DNA of 64,000 nucleotides from Streptomyces sp. CB02959 (lineage in GTDB: Bacteria > Actinomycetota > Actinomycetes > Streptomycetales > Streptomycetaceae), in assembly GCF_002803155.1 (NCBI RefSeq), contig NZ_NNBP01000026.1, forward strand, positions 1 through 64,000, written 5' to 3'. Shown here piece by piece: positions 62,970-64,000 of this stretch; within the stretch, counting starts at the first letter, position 1; every line of letters starts with the position of its first letter. The notes beneath the pieces are model-generated. The model did no database searches, had not been told where the DNA came from, and worked only from the letters and a program-made list of their open reading frames with translations. A program made the translations under genes and the position numbers.

Positions 62970-62998
62970 ATCTAAGGGCTTAAATATCTCGCGGACAA
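62970..62998 (-). promoter_or_regulatory. candidate promoter of the catabolic operon
   Basis: On the minus strand, TTGTCC (62993-62998) and TTAGAT (62970-62975) lie 17 bp apart, about 70 bp before the aldehyde dehydrogenase start. TAAGGGC at 62973-62979 has an inverted partner GCCCTTA at 63025-63031 near the divergent promoter, a possible MarR site pair. Confidence 0.45.
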
Positions 62999-63035
62999 GA
63001 CCCGCGGAGGCGGAAAATAACTTTGCCCTTAACCA

Positions 63036-63064
63036 TTGACCGCTTAGGTAACTGTTCCTACTGT
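63036..63064 (+). promoter_or_regulatory. promoter of the MFS transporter gene
   Basis: TTGACC (63036-63041), a 17-bp spacer and TACTGT (63059-63064) form a good sigma-70-type promoter 36 bp before the ATG of the transporter. Confidence 0.6.
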
Positions 63065-63100
63065 CTCCGCAACTTCTCTGTTCGCGGAAGGAACCCCTCC

Positions 63101-64000
63101 ATGACGACTGTGGCCGGCCGACCCGCCGCGGGACCAACGGGATCAATCGCCGCACGACTCGAACGGCTGCCGCACTCCCGCTGGCACGTCAAGGTCCGCT
63201 TCCTGATCGGCGCCGTCACCTTCTTCGAGGCGTTCGACCAGCTGATGGCCGCCTCCGCGCTCCCCGTCCTGGTCCACGACTGGCACCTGACGACCGGTCA
63301 GGCCACCTTCGCCGTGACCGCCGGCTCCGTCGGCATGCTCCTGGGCGCCCTGGCAGCCGGCTCCCTGGGCGACCGGATCGGCCGGGTGCGGACCGTCGCG
63401 CTGGGCGTCGCCGTCACCGCGCTCGCCAGCCTCGCCGTCGCCCTCGCCCACGACATCGGGACGTTCGCGCTCTTCCGGTTCGTCCAGGGCCTGGGCATCG
63501 GCGGCGTCGTCCCCGTCGCCGCCACCTACATCAACGAGATCGCACGCTCGGACCAGCGCGGCCGCTTCGTACTGCTCTACGAGATGGTCTTCCCGGCCGG
63601 CCTGGCCGCCGCGTCCCTGATCGCCGTGTGGGTGGTGCCCCACCTGGGCTGGCGGGCGATGTTCGTGATCGGCGCACTGCCGGCACTGCTCGCCGCCGCC
63701 CTCCCCCGGCAGGTCGCCGAGTCCCCGCGCTGGCTCCAGGCACGCGGGCGGACGGCAGAGGCCGAAGAGGTCCTCGCCCGGATCGAGGCCGAGGTGGCGC
63801 GGGCCACCGCCGCACCCCTGCCGGAGCCGGCCGCCCCCACCCCCGCGGCGGCGGCCGCAGCCGCGGCAGACCGCCGAGGACGCCTGCGGGAACTGTTCCA
63901 AGGGCGCTACCTGCGCCGCACCGCGGTCGTCTCGGGCCTCTGGTTCGCCGCCTTCTACGTCAACCACGGCATCTCCACCTGGCTGCCGTCCCTCTACACC
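63101..64000 (+). CDS. MFS transporter, aromatic-acid:proton symporter-like (partial)
   Basis: The first 300 residues of a major facilitator protein; the gene runs off the right edge. FLIGAVTFFEAFDQLMAASA is the first membrane segment, the loop 2-3 motif is GDRIGRVRT, the fourth/fifth segments include VVPVAATYINEIARSDQRGR, and VAESPRWLQARGRTAEAEEV is the central loop motif of the sugar/aromatic-acid porter group. It has an Ala/Pro-rich loop before segment seven. ATG 63101 follows GGAAGGAA. Divergent from the catabolic operon, it is the probable importer of the substrate. Confidence 0.92.
   Translation, partial: MTTVAGRPAAGPTGSIAARLERLPHSRWHVKVRFLIGAVTFFEAFDQLMAASALPVLVHDWHLTTGQATFAVTAGSVGMLLGALAAGSLGDRIGRVRTVALGVAVTALASLAVALAHDIGTFALFRFVQGLGIGGVVPVAATYINEIARSDQRGRFVLLYEMVFPAGLAAASLIAVWVVPHLGWRAMFVIGALPALLAAALPRQVAESPRWLQARGRTAEAEEVLARIEAEVARATAAPLPEPAAPTPAAAAAAAADRRGRLRELFQGRYLRRTAVVSGLWFAAFYVNHGISTWLPSLYT

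Overview
The window is high-GC actinobacterial DNA, most like Streptomyces or a close relative. The coding regions have very GC-rich third codon positions, GTG starts and GAGG-type ribosome binding sites are frequent, and the gene content (LAL and TetR/MarR/HxlR regulators, DUF4232 and DUF3159 proteins, a KilB-like protein, an orphan tail-tube protein) is typical of a Streptomyces chromosome arm. No rRNA, tRNA or CRISPR array was seen. Coordinates and frames come from direct reading; family names come from motif recognition, without database searches.

Region by region. 1-2.0 kb is a gene graveyard: the tail of a gene, a 51-residue ORF, a HipA-like kinase fragment and a tyrosine integrase fragment, with a repeated 19-mer. 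2.0-3.9 kb is a NarL-type two-component pair. 4.0-7.4 kb is a translationally coupled operon: DUF3159 membrane protein, cytochrome P450, 3Fe-4S ferredoxin, ferredoxin reductase. 7.8-10.7 kb is a large LAL regulator. 10.8-11.9 kb encodes a secreted ricin-lectin protein with an aerolysin-like C-terminal region, facing an ABC exporter operon (12.3-17.3 kb) that also carries a beta-propeller/phosphoesterase. 17.5-27.3 kb is a series of regulator-enzyme pairs (HxlR/NmrA-like, Lrp/FAD monooxygenase, MarR/VOC), secreted proteins, an AlkA pseudogene and a kilB-like gene.

28.3-32.3 kb holds a trypsin-like protease fused to a STAND-type NTPase and propeller (1185 aa), followed by a small trypsin-co-occurring protein. 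This pair resembles predicted NTP-dependent conflict or defence systems. Just beyond it, 32.9-33.1 kb looks like a short independent transcription unit that may be a structured RNA or a 33-residue peptide gene. 33-47 kb contains further hydrolases, TetR regulators with clear operators, ankyrin and lipoprotein propeller genes, an orphan contractile-injection-type tube protein, a decayed response regulator, and a TetR-membrane protein chimera. 47.5-52 kb has a short UvrA paralogue, a VOC/AraC pair and two CrcB fluoride channel subunits.

52.3-64 kb is the most coherent block: an eleven-gene, mostly overlapping leftward operon (aldehyde dehydrogenase, VOC ring-cleavage dioxygenase, AspDH-like dehydrogenase, alpha/beta hydrolase, cupin, two SDRs, TPP enzyme, PDR reductase, small helical protein, Rieske oxygenase). 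A MarR regulator lies at its far end and a divergent MFS importer at its promoter end. Together these look like uptake and stepwise breakdown of an aromatic acid or aryl ether whose identity cannot be read from the sequence. One of its SDRs has lost the catalytic Tyr and Lys.
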